Source: Verrucomicrobiia bacterium
Lineage (GTDB): Bacteria; Verrucomicrobiota; Verrucomicrobiia; Verrucomicrobiales; DEV007
Assembly: GCA_030430255.1 (NCBI GenBank)
Contig: JAUIGD010000008.1
Span: forward strand, 1-44,590
Direction: 5' to 3'
Length of the DNA: 44,590 nucleotides
Under the pieces are notes generated by a model. The model worked only from the letters and a program-made list of their open reading frames with translations, searched no databases and had not been told where the DNA came from. The position numbers were made by a program, and so were the translations under genes. Each line of letters begins with the position of its first letter. Positions within the stretch are counted from its first letter, which is position 1. This document shows, piece after piece, positions 8,476 through 17,284 of this stretch.

Positions 8476-10029
8476 ATGCCAGCCTTCGACAACCCGCTCC
8501 GCCAACAGACCCGCCGCGTCCCCGAGCCATGCACCCTCGTCATCTTCGGCGCCACCGGCGACCTGACGCACCGCAAGCTCATCCCCGCCCTCTACGCCAA
8601 CGCCGCCGCCGGGACGCTGCCCGAAGGCACCCGCGTCGTCGGTTTCGCCCGCCGCGACAAAGACGACACGGGCTGGCGGGCGGAGCTCGCCGAGTCGAAC
8701 CAGTCCCACGCCCGCTGCGGCCACGACGCCGAGACATGGGACAGGTTCTCGGCGTCCCTGAGCTATCACCGCGGCGACCTCAACGACCCCGCCGCCTACC
8801 AGGGGCTCGCCGAGCGCCTCGACGCCATCACGAAGGAGACCGGCAACGGCAACCGGCTCTTCTACCTCTCCATCGCCCCGAAGTTCTTCCCGGTCGCCCT
8901 CGAGCAGCTCAAGGCCGCGGGCCTCAACGAGGGGCGGGACGGGGGCTGGGCGCGCGCCATCGTCGAGAAGCCTTTCGGCACCGACCTCGCCTCCGCACAC
9001 GAGCTGAACCAGGTGGTGGCCGAGACGTTTCACGAGGCGGACACCTACCGGATCGACCATTACCTCGGCAAAGAGACCGCCCAGAACATCATGGTGCTGC
9101 GCTTCGCCAACGCCATCTTCGAGCCCCTCTGGCGCGCCCGTTTCATCGACAACGTGCAGATCACCTGCGCCGAACAGTACGGCATGGAGGGCGGTAGGGG
9201 CGGCTACTACGACACCGCCGGAGCGGCGCGCGACATGGTGCAGAACCACCTCCTCCAGCTGCTCAGCCTGGTCGCCATGGAGCCCCCCACCGACCTCTCC
9301 GCCGACAGCGTCCGCGACGAGAAGGTCAAAGTGCTGCGCTCGCTGCGCCAGATGGATGCGCGCGGCGTCGCCGACAACGTCGTGCGCGCCCAGTACACCT
9401 CCGGCGCCATCGGCGGCAAGACGGTGCCAGGCTACCGCGAGGAGGAACGCGTCGCCCCCGACAGCGAGACCGAACCCTACGTCGCCATCCGCGCGTTCAT
9501 CGACAACTGGCGCTGGGAGGGCTGCCCCTTCTATATCCGCATGGGCAAACGGCTGCCGGTCAAGGCCACCGAGATCAGCCTGCAGTTCAAACGCCCGCCC
9601 GACGTCCTGTTCCAGAGGATGCCGAGCGGCGGGCGCGGCAACGTGCTGACGATCCGCATCCAGCCGGACGAGGGCAGCGCCCTCCGCATGCTGTCGAAGA
9701 CCCCCGGCACCGACCTCCAGATCGAGGAGGTCAACATGGACTTCAGCTATCACGAGTCGTTCGAAGTCGGCGCCCCGGAGGCCTACGAACGGCTCCTGCT
9801 CGACGCCATGGCCGGCGACGCCACCCTCTTCGCCCGCCGCGACGAGGTCGAGAACGCCTGGCGCTACATCGACGCCATCGAGGCCGCCTGGCACGACAAC
9901 CCGCGCCCGCCTGCGATGGCCGAGTACCCCGCCGGTTCCTGGGGCCCCGCCGAAGCCGACCTCCTCCTCGCCGAGTTCGGCCACCGCTGGCGGAAGCCGG
10001 GTCAGCCCTTGGACAACTCCAAGACGTAG
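8476..10029 (+). CDS. zwf: glucose-6-phosphate dehydrogenase
   Basis: 517-aa cytoplasmic enzyme oxidising glucose-6-phosphate to 6-phosphogluconolactone with NADP+, the entry to the oxidative pentose phosphate pathway. The N-terminal dinucleotide-binding motif is GATGDLTHRK (25-34). EKPFGTDLASA begins at about 164, and the substrate/catalytic signature RIDHYLGKE is at 192-200. Length matches the family (about 490-515 aa). ATG 8476 is preferred over the upstream in-frame ATG at 8383, which would add 31 non-conserved residues and overlap the divergent gene's start. No 6-phosphogluconolactonase or 6-phosphogluconate dehydrogenase gene is adjacent. Its 3' end overlaps the convergent methyltransferase gene by 28 bp. 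Confidence 0.96.
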   Translation: MPAFDNPLRQQTRRVPEPCTLVIFGATGDLTHRKLIPALYANAAAGTLPEGTRVVGFARRDKDDTGWRAELAESNQSHARCGHDAETWDRFSASLSYHRGDLNDPAAYQGLAERLDAITKETGNGNRLFYLSIAPKFFPVALEQLKAAGLNEGRDGGWARAIVEKPFGTDLASAHELNQVVAETFHEADTYRIDHYLGKETAQNIMVLRFANAIFEPLWRARFIDNVQITCAEQYGMEGGRGGYYDTAGAARDMVQNHLLQLLSLVAMEPPTDLSADSVRDEKVKVLRSLRQMDARGVADNVVRAQYTSGAIGGKTVPGYREEERVAPDSETEPYVAIRAFIDNWRWEGCPFYIRMGKRLPVKATEISLQFKRPPDVLFQRMPSGGRGNVLTIRIQPDEGSALRMLSKTPGTDLQIEEVNMDFSYHESFEVGAPEAYERLLLDAMAGDATLFARRDEVENAWRYIDAIEAAWHDNPRPPAMAEYPAGSWGPAEADLLLAEFGHRWRKPGQPLDNSKT

Positions 10030-11162
10030 AAGGTGGCCCCCATCGCGCCGGGGTGCGCCAGCGAGGTGAACTGCCGCAACAGCTTGGCGGTCGCCGGATC
10101 GGGCGCCCCGCGGCGCGCCTCGATCTCCAGCAGCCACGGGCGCGCCGCGGCGGTCAGGAACCGGCCCTGCTCGGTCAATCCGGCGACCCCGAGGCCGGCC
10201 GCCTCCGCGGCCGCGGCGGCACGCTCGAAATCGACATGCGCCGTCAGGTCCGCCTCGCCGGGCGGCACCGCGAAGGGGTCTTCCAGCAGGTGTTGGGAGC
10301 GGTATGCCCGCAGCGTCCCGCGGCGGCGCCCCGGATCGAGGAAGGCAGCGCTCGACGGCAACCCGTAGTCGATCACGCAGGCACGCAGGACTTCGAAGGC
10401 CGCGGCCAGATCCCCGAACCATGGCTCGAGCCCCGGCGCCCACTCGACCGTAAACCCATCGCCGAGCCCCAACGGCAGCGCCGCCGCCACCGCCGCCGCG
10501 ACCGGATCGTCCACCGCACGCTCGACCTCGCGAAAGCCTCCGCCCTCCGGCGCCACCCCCACTTCGAGCCACCGCTCGCCGGCCAGCCGGAAGCGCTTCA
10601 CCGGCATCGCGTCCAACACCTCATTGGCGACAAACACCCCCCGCAACCCGGCCAGATCGCGCAAGGCGCCCACCGCCCGCGCCCCGCCGCCGACGTCCCG
10701 CTCCAACCGCGCCTCCAGTTGCCCGCGCTTCCCGGCGTCCGGCTCCACCCCCACGTAGCGCAGCCTTTGCCCCACTTCCGCCGGCAGGACAGCGCGCAGT
10801 TCCTCCATCAAGTCACAGGCCAAGTCCCCGCTTTCAGGCCCCGACTCGACCACCGCCAACTCCCCCCCCGTGGCCTTCGCCATGCTCTCCAAAGACGGCG
10901 CGAAGTGCCGCGCGAGTAGCAGCCCGAAGCAGCGCCCGACACTCACCGAGGTCACGAAATCCCCACCGCGACCGACCCGCGCCCGTCCGGGCTGCGAGTA
11001 GTAGCCCACCCCGGGCTCGTAGAGCGCCGCCTCCATGAAGCGGTCGAAGGGCAAAGCCCCACCGGTCGCGGCGACCTCGGCCCGCAACAGCGCGGCCAGG
11101 GGGGGGATCGGTTCATGGGGTCGCTCGTCCATCGGCGCGAAACTAGGGTGCTTCGCCCCCAT
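10002..11162 (-). CDS. MidA/NDUFAF7-type SAM-dependent methyltransferase (COG1565)
   Basis: 386-aa class I methyltransferase of the MidA / NDUFAF7 (DUF185) family. The opening LPFDRFMEAALYEPGVGYYS is the family hallmark, followed by GRGGDFVTSVSVGRCFG, the SAM-binding VVESGPESGDLACDLM, then YVGVEPDAGKRGQLEARL and VFVANEVLDAMPVKRF, and finally VIDYGLPSS and LTAHVDFERAA. The eukaryotic member dimethylates an arginine of a complex I subunit; bacterial substrates are largely unknown, so only the methyltransferase class is firm. The start may be 11162 or the in-frame ATG at 11132; the conserved domain begins after both. It converges with zwf and overlaps it by 28 bp. Confidence 0.88.
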   Translation of the reverse strand: MGAKHPSFAPMDERPHEPIPPLAALLRAEVAATGGALPFDRFMEAALYEPGVGYYSQPGRARVGRGGDFVTSVSVGRCFGLLLARHFAPSLESMAKATGGELAVVESGPESGDLACDLMEELRAVLPAEVGQRLRYVGVEPDAGKRGQLEARLERDVGGGARAVGALRDLAGLRGVFVANEVLDAMPVKRFRLAGERWLEVGVAPEGGGFREVERAVDDPVAAAVAAALPLGLGDGFTVEWAPGLEPWFGDLAAAFEVLRACVIDYGLPSSAAFLDPGRRRGTLRAYRSQHLLEDPFAVPPGEADLTAHVDFERAAAAAEAAGLGVAGLTEQGRFLTAAARPWLLEIEARRGAPDPATAKLLRQFTSLAHPGAMGATFYVLELSKG

Positions 11163-11336
11163 TTGCCTGAAAAACTCAGCGCCGCGCCCCCGTAGGGATC
11201 CCTTGCCGCCCGAGGCCTCGGCGCCGCGCGCTCCCCCGCACCGCGCCCGCCGCCTTTTGTCGGGAAACTTCCGAGACTTGCCCTATACTGTGCCCCGGCC
11301 CACCAGGGTCGAAAACCACACATCCCTCCCTCCCCC

Positions 11337-13853
11337 ATGCCGTCCAAACGGCGAAACAACGACGCCGCCGAGCCGAAGAGAACGAAGCCGCCCCTCTACC
11401 GGAGGCGCTGGTTCCAGATCCTGTTTGCCGGCGGTGCCGCCCTCTGCATCGCCGCGCTGGTCGGCGCCTACCTCGTCCTCAAGCCCCACTACGACAAGGC
11501 GCAGGAGATCTATGACCGCTCCCTCATCGGCGAGCTCGAGATCCCAAGCCGCATCTACGACCGGCACGGCGTCGAGATCGGCCAGATCAAGGTCGAGAAC
11601 CGCCGCCCGATCACCATCGACGCCGTCCCCTGGCACTTCGTCCAAGCCCTCACCGCCGCCGAAGATTCGCGCTTCTTCGAGCACAGCGGCATCGACTACA
11701 TCGGCATCGGCCGCGCCATGCTGCGCAATGTCCGCGCCGGCAAACTGAACCAGGGCGCCAGCACCATCTCCCAGCAGCTCGCCAACCGTGCCTTCGGCCT
11801 CAACAAGAACAAGGACGTCGGCCGCAAACTCACCGAGGCCTTCCTCGCCGCACGCCTCGAGAAGGACTTCTCCAAGCGCGAGATCCTCGAGCACTACCTG
11901 AACCGGATCTACTTCGGCAGCGGCTACTACGGCATCGAGGCGGCGTCGCGCGGCTATTTCGGCAAACCCGCCTCCGAGCTCAGCCTCGGCGAGTCCGCCA
12001 CCCTCGCCGGCCTCATCAAGAGCCCCGGCCGATTCTCCCCAAAGCGCGACCTCGACGCCTCCCGCGGCGAACGCGACTACGTCCTCGCCCGCATGCACAC
12101 CGAGGGCATGATCGACGCGAAGCAACTCGCCGAGAACAAGCGGCTCCCGCTCGAACTCGCCGACGGGGACGACTTGGGCAATTCCTACGTCAACGAGCTC
12201 GTCCGCCAGCAGGTGATCGACCAACTCGGCTTCGAGGCCGCGGGCGGCGGCGGCTTCGCCATCCACACCACCATCGACGCCGCCGCGCAGGAGGCGGCGC
12301 GGGAGAGCCTGCGGGAGAGCCTCGCCAAAGCCGAGAGCCATCCGGGCTACGCCCACCAGACCTACGCCGCCTACTTCGACGAGCTCACCAACCCGGCGCT
12401 GCCAAGCCTCGATCTCGACCGGGGCTTCGAGGCGCAGAAGGCCACCTCGAAATCCCCCCCGGAGTACCTCCAAGGGGCCGTCCTGATGATCGAGAATACC
12501 ACCGGCGGCATCGTCGCCATGGTCGGCGGGCGCGACTTCACCCACAGCCAGTTCAACCGCGCGCTGCAGGCGAGGCGCCCGGTCGGCACCGCCTTCACCC
12601 CCTTCGTCTACGCGGCCGCGTTCTCCGGGAAGCACTTCCCCGGCTCCATCGTCAGCGACAAACCGCTCGATGCGCGCAGCATCGCCATCGGCGGCGATAC
12701 GGGCATCCTCGGCGAGTGGGGCACCGAGACGGATTCCTCGCCCTACCTCGGCGACATCCCCGCGCGCGAGGCCCTCGTGTTGTCCAAAAACGCCGCCACC
12801 GTCCGCCTCGGCAAGGAAGTCGGACGCGAGAACGTGGTCGAACTCGCCCGCCGCGCGGGCATCGAGTCGCCGATGGACGAGTACGACAAAACACTGCTCG
12901 GCAGCAGCGGCGCCACGCTCGACGAGGTCGTCAAAGCCTTCTCCGTCTTCCCCAACGGCGGCACCCGCCCGGAGAAACTCCACCTCGTCCGCTCCATCGT
13001 CGACGCCGCCGGCACGGTCATCTTCTCCGAGCCGGCCTCCGCCCAGGTCCGCGCGATCGACCACATCGCCGCCTACCAAGTCCACAGCTGCCTGGAGGAA
13101 GCACTCGATCGCGGCACCGGCCAGCACGCGCGCAACCGCTACGGGCTCAAGGACACCAGCGCCGCCGGCAAGACCGGCACCGCCTACGACTTCACCGACC
13201 TCTGGTTCGTAGGCTACAACAGCGAGGTGACCTGCGGCGTCTGGGCCGGGTTCGACAAGCCGGACACCATCTACCGCGGCGCCTTCAGCAACACCACCGC
13301 GCTGCCGGTCTGGGTGGACACGATGAACGCCGCCCTGCCCTCGTTCAAACCCCATCCCGTCCCCTTCCCCGAAGGCGCGCAGACCATCGAGATTTGCAAG
13401 CGCTCCGGACGCCGCGCCACCGACGCCTGTTACGACGAGGTCGGCGAGGGCGAGACGAGGCGCCTCGAACGCAGCACCTACAAGGAGGTCGTCCGCTCCA
13501 ACATCAACTTCCGCCTCTACTGCGACGAGCACGTCGGCGGCGACCACATGCCCGAGATCCCCATCGCCTCGATCCCGGCGCTCGACCCATCCACCTTGGC
13601 CGGGAGCCCGGGCGGACTCGCCCGCAACGGCGAGACCCAACCGGTCGTCCTCGCCTCGGCAACCGTCATCGGCGACGACCCATACGACGCCTTCCAACCC
13701 GTCCTCAGGGCGAGGCGCCTCACCGACGAGACGGGGGACGGCGAACCTGAAGTCCGCAGGGCGACCCCCGTCGGCCCGGTCGGGCTCGACGCAGCCGAGA
13801 TCCCCATCCACTTCGACCAACCGCCCCCCCTCGAGATCCCCGACCTCGAGTAG
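11337..13853 (+). CDS. class A penicillin-binding protein: intact GT51, transpeptidase lacking SxxK
   Basis: 838-aa bifunctional-type PBP. A basic N-terminus and one membrane helix (about 26-48) precede the GT51 peptidoglycan glycosyltransferase (about 70-245). That domain has catalytic Glu109 in EDSRFFEHSG, then GASTISQQLANRAF (140-153) and REILEHYLNRIYFGSGYYGIEAAS, so glycan polymerisation should work. The transpeptidase domain (about 375-680) keeps the SxN motif (SKNAATVRL from 483) and KTG (GKTGTAYDFTD, KTGT at 612-615). The SxxK motif, normally PGS(S/T)FKP, reads VGTAFTP (416-422), so both the nucleophilic Ser and the Lys are Thr. The frame is intact and the DNA unambiguous. A Pro-rich tail follows. 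It looks like a monofunctional glycan polymerase with a pseudo-transpeptidase domain. Confidence 0.93.
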   Translation: MPSKRRNNDAAEPKRTKPPLYRRRWFQILFAGGAALCIAALVGAYLVLKPHYDKAQEIYDRSLIGELEIPSRIYDRHGVEIGQIKVENRRPITIDAVPWHFVQALTAAEDSRFFEHSGIDYIGIGRAMLRNVRAGKLNQGASTISQQLANRAFGLNKNKDVGRKLTEAFLAARLEKDFSKREILEHYLNRIYFGSGYYGIEAASRGYFGKPASELSLGESATLAGLIKSPGRFSPKRDLDASRGERDYVLARMHTEGMIDAKQLAENKRLPLELADGDDLGNSYVNELVRQQVIDQLGFEAAGGGGFAIHTTIDAAAQEAARESLRESLAKAESHPGYAHQTYAAYFDELTNPALPSLDLDRGFEAQKATSKSPPEYLQGAVLMIENTTGGIVAMVGGRDFTHSQFNRALQARRPVGTAFTPFVYAAAFSGKHFPGSIVSDKPLDARSIAIGGDTGILGEWGTETDSSPYLGDIPAREALVLSKNAATVRLGKEVGRENVVELARRAGIESPMDEYDKTLLGSSGATLDEVVKAFSVFPNGGTRPEKLHLVRSIVDAAGTVIFSEPASAQVRAIDHIAAYQVHSCLEEALDRGTGQHARNRYGLKDTSAAGKTGTAYDFTDLWFVGYNSEVTCGVWAGFDKPDTIYRGAFSNTTALPVWVDTMNAALPSFKPHPVPFPEGAQTIEICKRSGRRATDACYDEVGEGETRRLERSTYKEVVRSNINFRLYCDEHVGGDHMPEIPIASIPALDPSTLAGSPGGLARNGETQPVVLASATVIGDDPYDAFQPVLRARRLTDETGDGEPEVRRATPVGPVGLDAAEIPIHFDQPPPLEIPDLE

Positions 13854-13976
13854 CGGGTCTCGGCCGTTCCATCTCGACCGTCGACGATCAGGATACCGCC
13901 TGCCGCCCGCGCCATCCTCCACTGGACAAGGGGGCGAGGTCAAAGAGTCGCCGCATCGGCATGTGGAGACCTAGCC

Positions 13977-14417
13977 CGAATGGCGCTTGGTTAAGCCGGA
14001 TTCTCGGCGGTTTGGGTCGAGGACGGAACCGATGCTCGCTCCGGGTGATCCTCGTCGGTGCCGCCGTCTTCGCCCTGCGCGGAACAGCCCCTCGGAGTCG
14101 AGTCCCCAACCGGGGAGGCGGTGGGATCGTTCAACACGATTGGCTCCGGAGACGCGGACCGCGGTGAGAGGCCCTTCGCGCTGCTCAGGGTGACAGTTTT
14201 CCGGGGAGTTGAATGCGGTCAGGGCGTTGTGTCGGGATGGCCACCAGCCCTCTCAAGGAAGTGCGGTGTCATCCTGAAAAGCGCAGCGCCGGAAGGATCC
14301 CGCCATGAAACCCGCGGCCGAGCTACCGGGACGCCCCGGATGCCTTGACGGCTCCAAGCGAGCGGGCACCGGGACGCTGCCGCCCGTCGATGCCTATCCT
14401 TAACCAAGCGCCATTCG
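13977..14417. repeat. R1 inverted-repeat element, copy a (about 440 bp)
   Basis: Non-coding element bounded by a perfect 19-bp terminal inverted repeat: CGAATGGCGCTTGGTTAAG at 13977-13995 and its exact reverse complement at 14399-14417. CTAG stands just outside both ends (13971-13974, 14420-14423). Inside are two opposed copies of a 'GTCAYCCTGA..GCG..AAGG' motif (about 14170-14200 and 14268-14300), the kind of short repeat scattered in many environmental genomes. An inverted copy lies at 26463-26936 and a diverged direct copy at 14695-15110. No transposase is encoded, so it is MITE-like. Confidence 0.82.
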
Positions 14418-14419
14418 TC

Positions 14420-14565
14420 CTAGGAGCCTGTCGGGCTGAGCACTTTCGAGCCCGAACCTTCTCGAGTTTCGAGCCAAATCGACACGATGGCGAGGAGTTG
14501 ATCGAGATCAGCGACGAGCCAGCGGGGCGAATTGGGCAAATTCGAATACGTTTCGCGCCGAGAGA
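14420..14565 (+). repeat. R3 repeat element, copy a
   Basis: Starts CTAGGAGCCTGTCGGGC and contains the blocks CGATGGCGAGGAGTTGATCG and ATTGGGCAAATTCG before TTTCGCGCCG. It matches 16373-16540 in the same orientation and 27606-27774 inverted. It abuts R1 copy a. Open frames through it are not conserved between copies, so it is treated as non-coding. The right boundary is approximate. Confidence 0.65.
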
Positions 14566-14694
14566 AGATCGCGCGGAGTGGAGCGCCAGCGGAACTCCGG
14601 GGAACTGGAAAGCGTCGCGCTCCGCCCCGGCAGGGGCGGGAGAAGCCTGGACAGAGCGATGCACCACCTACTCCAAGCGCCATTCGGGCGAGAA

Positions 14695-15110
14695 CGGATG
14701 GCGCTAGCTCAGGCCGAATCTTCGGCGGATTGAGTCGGGAAATGAGGGCCGATGCTCACTCCGGGAGACCCCGGCTGCGACCGTTGCAAGCACGCACCGG
14801 AGTGCCCCTCCGAATCGACTTCGCAAGCCAGCCAGGGGGCGCCGGGTTCATTGAACAGCGGAGGGCTCCGGAGATGCGCACCGCAGTGAGAGGCCCTTCG
14901 CGTTGCTCAGGGTGACAATCCCGCGGGGTTTAGGGCGCTCAGGGCGCTGTGTGGGGATGGCCACTCAGCCCTCACAAGGAAGCGCGGTGTCCTCCTGACG
15001 GGCACAGCGACGGAAGGATCCCGCGCTGAAAGCCGCGCGCCGAGCCCCGGGACGTCCCGCATGGCCTGCCGGATGCGAAGCGGGCGGGCAAGGTGGCGCT
15101 CACTCATGGG
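14695..15110. repeat. R1 element, copy b (diverged)
   Basis: Diverged direct copy of the R1 element. The shared blocks occur in the same order: GATGCTCACTCCGGG, GAGGCCCTTCGCG..GCTCAGGGTGACA, GTGGGGATGGCCA, then a GTCCTCCTGACGG..GGAAGGATCCCGC block. The terminal repeats are degraded (ATGGCGCTAGCTCAGGCC on the left, AGGTGGCGCTCACTCATGG on the right), so this is probably an older copy. Confidence 0.65.
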
Positions 15111-15419
15111 CCAACGTCCAGTACGAAGTGCGGCCCATCGGGAGCGAGGCTCCGACGGTGGGCCAAGGCATGATTGGTCATGACTGATCGGACTCGCGGT
15201 TGTGTAAACGTTAGAATCGACGCCTTGGTATTCGCCAAGAAATGTAGTTCCAGTCTTGGGAGTTGTCCCGGAACATTCTCCAATCGAGGGGCATACGCTC
15301 TAGAAAGGCCGAAAAATCGCCGGACAGGATTCGAACGCAGCATTCTTCAACCGCATCAGTTCAGCAAGGATCGGCCTCCGCCACCATCGCTCCCAACAAG
15401 AACGTTCTCGGCACGCCTG
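15111..15419. other. gene-free stretch, nothing recognised
   Basis: About 300 bp between the diverged R1 copy and the 3' end of the lipoprotein gene, lower in GC than the surroundings. Short open frames cross it but show no domain, signal peptide or codon bias. I see no convincing terminator or RNA gene. Confidence 0.4.
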
Positions 15420-16085
15420 TCATCGACGCAGGTTGATCTCGACCGGCTTTTTCGCCTCCGTATTTGGCCCTTCCCCCTCTTCAAGTTTTGGCTGATCCGG
15501 ACTCCTTACGTAGTCGTTGGAATAGTCAACCTGCTCGACCTTCAAAGTCTCTGCCTCAATCCTGGCGAGCTTGTGCGCCTGGAACTCCTCGCCTTCACGC
15601 CGGTTGCCGTAGCAAAAAACGATCGCCGTCGGCGACACTTGCCGCCATTCCCCAGAGCCGCCTGAACGACCGAAATCGAACGTGAACGTTCCATCGGCCT
15701 TAAACAAATAGTAGTGATTGTCATCGCCTCGGGCACCGTGCCATTTGCCAATGAATCGGCTCTTCTCGAAAGGCGGTTTGGATGCGGCCTCAAGCTCTTC
15801 CATCATCCGTCCGTACGCCTTCAATCCGAACGGATCTTCTAGCCGTTCCTTATATCGGCTGTCATTGCGGAGGAGTTCTACTTCCTGGCGCAACTCCTCA
15901 ATTTCCTTCTGGCGAACCTGAACAGCGGCGGCTGTTTCGGATTCACACTTTGCGGGCGCTTCGTCCTTCCCCGCGACCAGCGATTCGGGCGGATCTGATA
16001 GATATTGAGTCATTCCGGTCGGCTCGGGAGGCTTGGTCACACAAGCGCAGAGCAATACGCTGACGGCGATGACGATCAGTTTCAT
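15420..16085 (-). CDS. lipoprotein with coiled coil and lipocalin-like C-terminal domain
   Basis: 221-aa predicted lipoprotein. MKLIVIAVSVLLCACVTKPP has a short n-region, a hydrophobic core and a lipobox LCAC with Cys15 as the lipidated residue. Residues ~54-75 (VRQKEIEELRQEVELLRNDS) read as a short coiled coil. Residues ~110-185 (SRFIGKWHGARGDDNHYYLFKADGTFTFDFG...) resemble the 'GxW....Y.F..DGTF.F' opening of small lipocalin-like domains. The ATG at 16085 is used because it starts the signal peptide; an upstream GTG (16115) would add ten residues. Base composition is clearly less GC-rich than neighbouring genes, and it sits between repeat elements with no partner, which suggests acquired or fast-evolving cargo. 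Function unknown. Confidence 0.75.
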   Translation of the reverse strand: MKLIVIAVSVLLCACVTKPPEPTGMTQYLSDPPESLVAGKDEAPAKCESETAAAVQVRQKEIEELRQEVELLRNDSRYKERLEDPFGLKAYGRMMEELEAASKPPFEKSRFIGKWHGARGDDNHYYLFKADGTFTFDFGRSGGSGEWRQVSPTAIVFCYGNRREGEEFQAHKLARIEAETLKVEQVDYSNDYVRSPDQPKLEEGEGPNTEAKKPVEINLRR

Positions 16086-16372
16086 TTTGCTTGGCTGACG
16101 TCCAATGCCTGCCACCCGTTACTGGGAGCGCACCTTCGACTTCAGGTTTGGCGTTGCACCTTTCATCCAGATTACGAGTCCGGGACGGTAGCGGGTTGTG
16201 AAGTGGCCTCGATCATGTTGCCGGCAAAATCGCTGTTTTGTTGATGCTGTCCGGGTGGGCTTTGGTTCTTGTTTCGGTGTGATCCTGGGTTCCCCGATCT
16301 TCGGATAAACAAGCGATAATAGAGTTTTGTTTATCACCACCCATGTAAGAGAATCGGCCGCTAGTCGTGTTG
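16086..16372. other. lower-GC upstream region of the lipoprotein gene, with a 9-bp inverted repeat
   Basis: No gene is recognised. It contains a perfect AT-rich inverted repeat, GATAAACAA at 16304-16312 and TTGTTTATC at 16327-16335, with a 14-nt loop. No T run follows, so a terminator is not indicated. An operator or structured RNA is possible but unproven. Confidence 0.4.
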
Positions 16373-16540
16373 TCTAGGAGGCTGTCGGCCTCGGGACCTT
16401 CGGATCCGAACATTGTGGAATGTCGATCCAAATTGGCACGATGGCGAGGAGTTGATCGAGAGCAGAGACGAGACAGCGGGGAGATTTGTAAAAGTCCTAT
16501 AACGCTTCGCGCCGGAACGGGCAAGTTCGACAGGCTCCCA
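16373..16540 (+). repeat. R3 repeat element, copy b
   Basis: Opens CTAGGAGGCTGTCGGCCTCG and ends near TTCGACAGGCTCCCAGCCC, giving short inverted ends around AGGCTGTCG / CGACAGGCT. The internal block CACGATGGCGAGGAGTTGAT is shared with copy a. R2 copy 1 follows at once, the same R3-R2 adjacency as at 27606-27944. Confidence 0.68.
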
Positions 16541-16721
16541 GCCCGGATCGATCACCAAGCTCCGGGCTACGGCTTGCTCTCGTTGACGCTGAGGGCGTTG
16601 GCGTGGTGACCGGCTCGGCCAGGGTGTTCACCCAGCCGCTTCACCGATCCCTGCCGCCGCCTACTCTGCCTCAACGAATGGCGGCACCTCGCCTGCGGAT
16701 TTGGTGATCGATCCGGGCTAG
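16541..16721 (+). repeat. R2 MITE-like element, copy 1 (about 180 bp)
   Basis: Element with inverted ends: GCCCGGATCGATCACCAAGC on the left and TTGGTGATCGATCCGGGCTA on the right. CTAG closes the right edge (16718-16721). The interior shares CACCCAGCCGCTTC and CGAATGGCGGC blocks with the copies at 26086, 26266 and 27775. Non-coding. Confidence 0.78.
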
Positions 16722-17145
16722 GATAGAGGTCTCCCACGCGCCAAAGTGTCATGGGCTCCCGGGTTGGGGATTCCAGAGTGCCGCTGACTCGAAGCGCTCA
16801 GGTGCGCGTGCGCGCCGAGCGGTTTGCACACGGGTTTGCGACGTGGCATGAGCAGGCTGAGAGATGGGTGCGGACGAGGTCTCGGCCCCGGGGCTTTGGC
16901 CGCTTCCACGACGCGCGGGCCCAGTCCATGGATGTCCAAACCAGGCCGCCTAACTGACCGCGCCTGACCGCACCTGACGGTCGACCCGGGTGCGGATGTC
17001 CAACCTGACGGCGCTCCCGTTCCTCGCCTGGGAGCGCGCCCCCGATCCATGACCAGATGGTCGACCGCAAAGGGGACCGGCTCCCCTCTGGAAACTTGCT
17101 CCCCCCTACTTATCCCAACCATTCCGCAAGCCCCTTGAAACAAAG
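16722..17145. other. gene-free stretch upstream of tRNA-Arg, nothing recognised
   Basis: About 420 bp. Open frames on both strands have no recognisable domain. A hairpin GGGGACCGGCTCCCC (17074-17088) lies about 60 bp past the 3' end of the minus-strand tRNA and could help end its transcript, but no strong T run accompanies it. Confidence 0.35.
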
Positions 17146-17219
17146 CGCGCCCGGGAGGATTCGAACCCCCAACCTCCTGATCCGTAGTCAGGCGCTCTAT
17201 CCAGTTGAGCTACGGGCGC
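17146..17219 (-). tRNA. tRNA-Arg (anticodon ACG)
   Basis: Read on the minus strand, it folds as a full cloverleaf: acceptor GCGCCCG/CGGGCGC, D arm GCTC-AACTGGATA-GAGC, anticodon stem CCTGA/TCAGG with loop CTACGGA (anticodon ACG), variable loop AGGTT, and T arm with TTCGAAT. The discriminator base is G and no CCA is encoded. ACG is normally edited to ICG by TadA and reads CGU/CGC/CGA. Confidence 0.95.
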
Positions 17220-17284
17220 TTTTGCGGGAGCCGTAGTAAAGCGGGATCGCGCCCTGGCGCAAGTCAAAGTTCGGATCTTCCCAA

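Noticed and set aside
8398-10572. N-terminal extension of the secreted 844-aa protein to a 1569-aa frame
   Set aside because: It would run antisense through zwf and into the MidA gene; the signal peptide at 8397 marks the true start.
14345-14707. Plus-strand 120-codon frame across R1/R3
   Set aside because: The frame is not preserved in the other copies of the same elements, so it is not a conserved gene.
16718-17143. 141-codon minus-strand frame before tRNA-Arg
   Set aside because: No domain, no signal peptide, Arg/Pro/Gly-rich composition, and it overlaps an R2 edge; no support as a gene.
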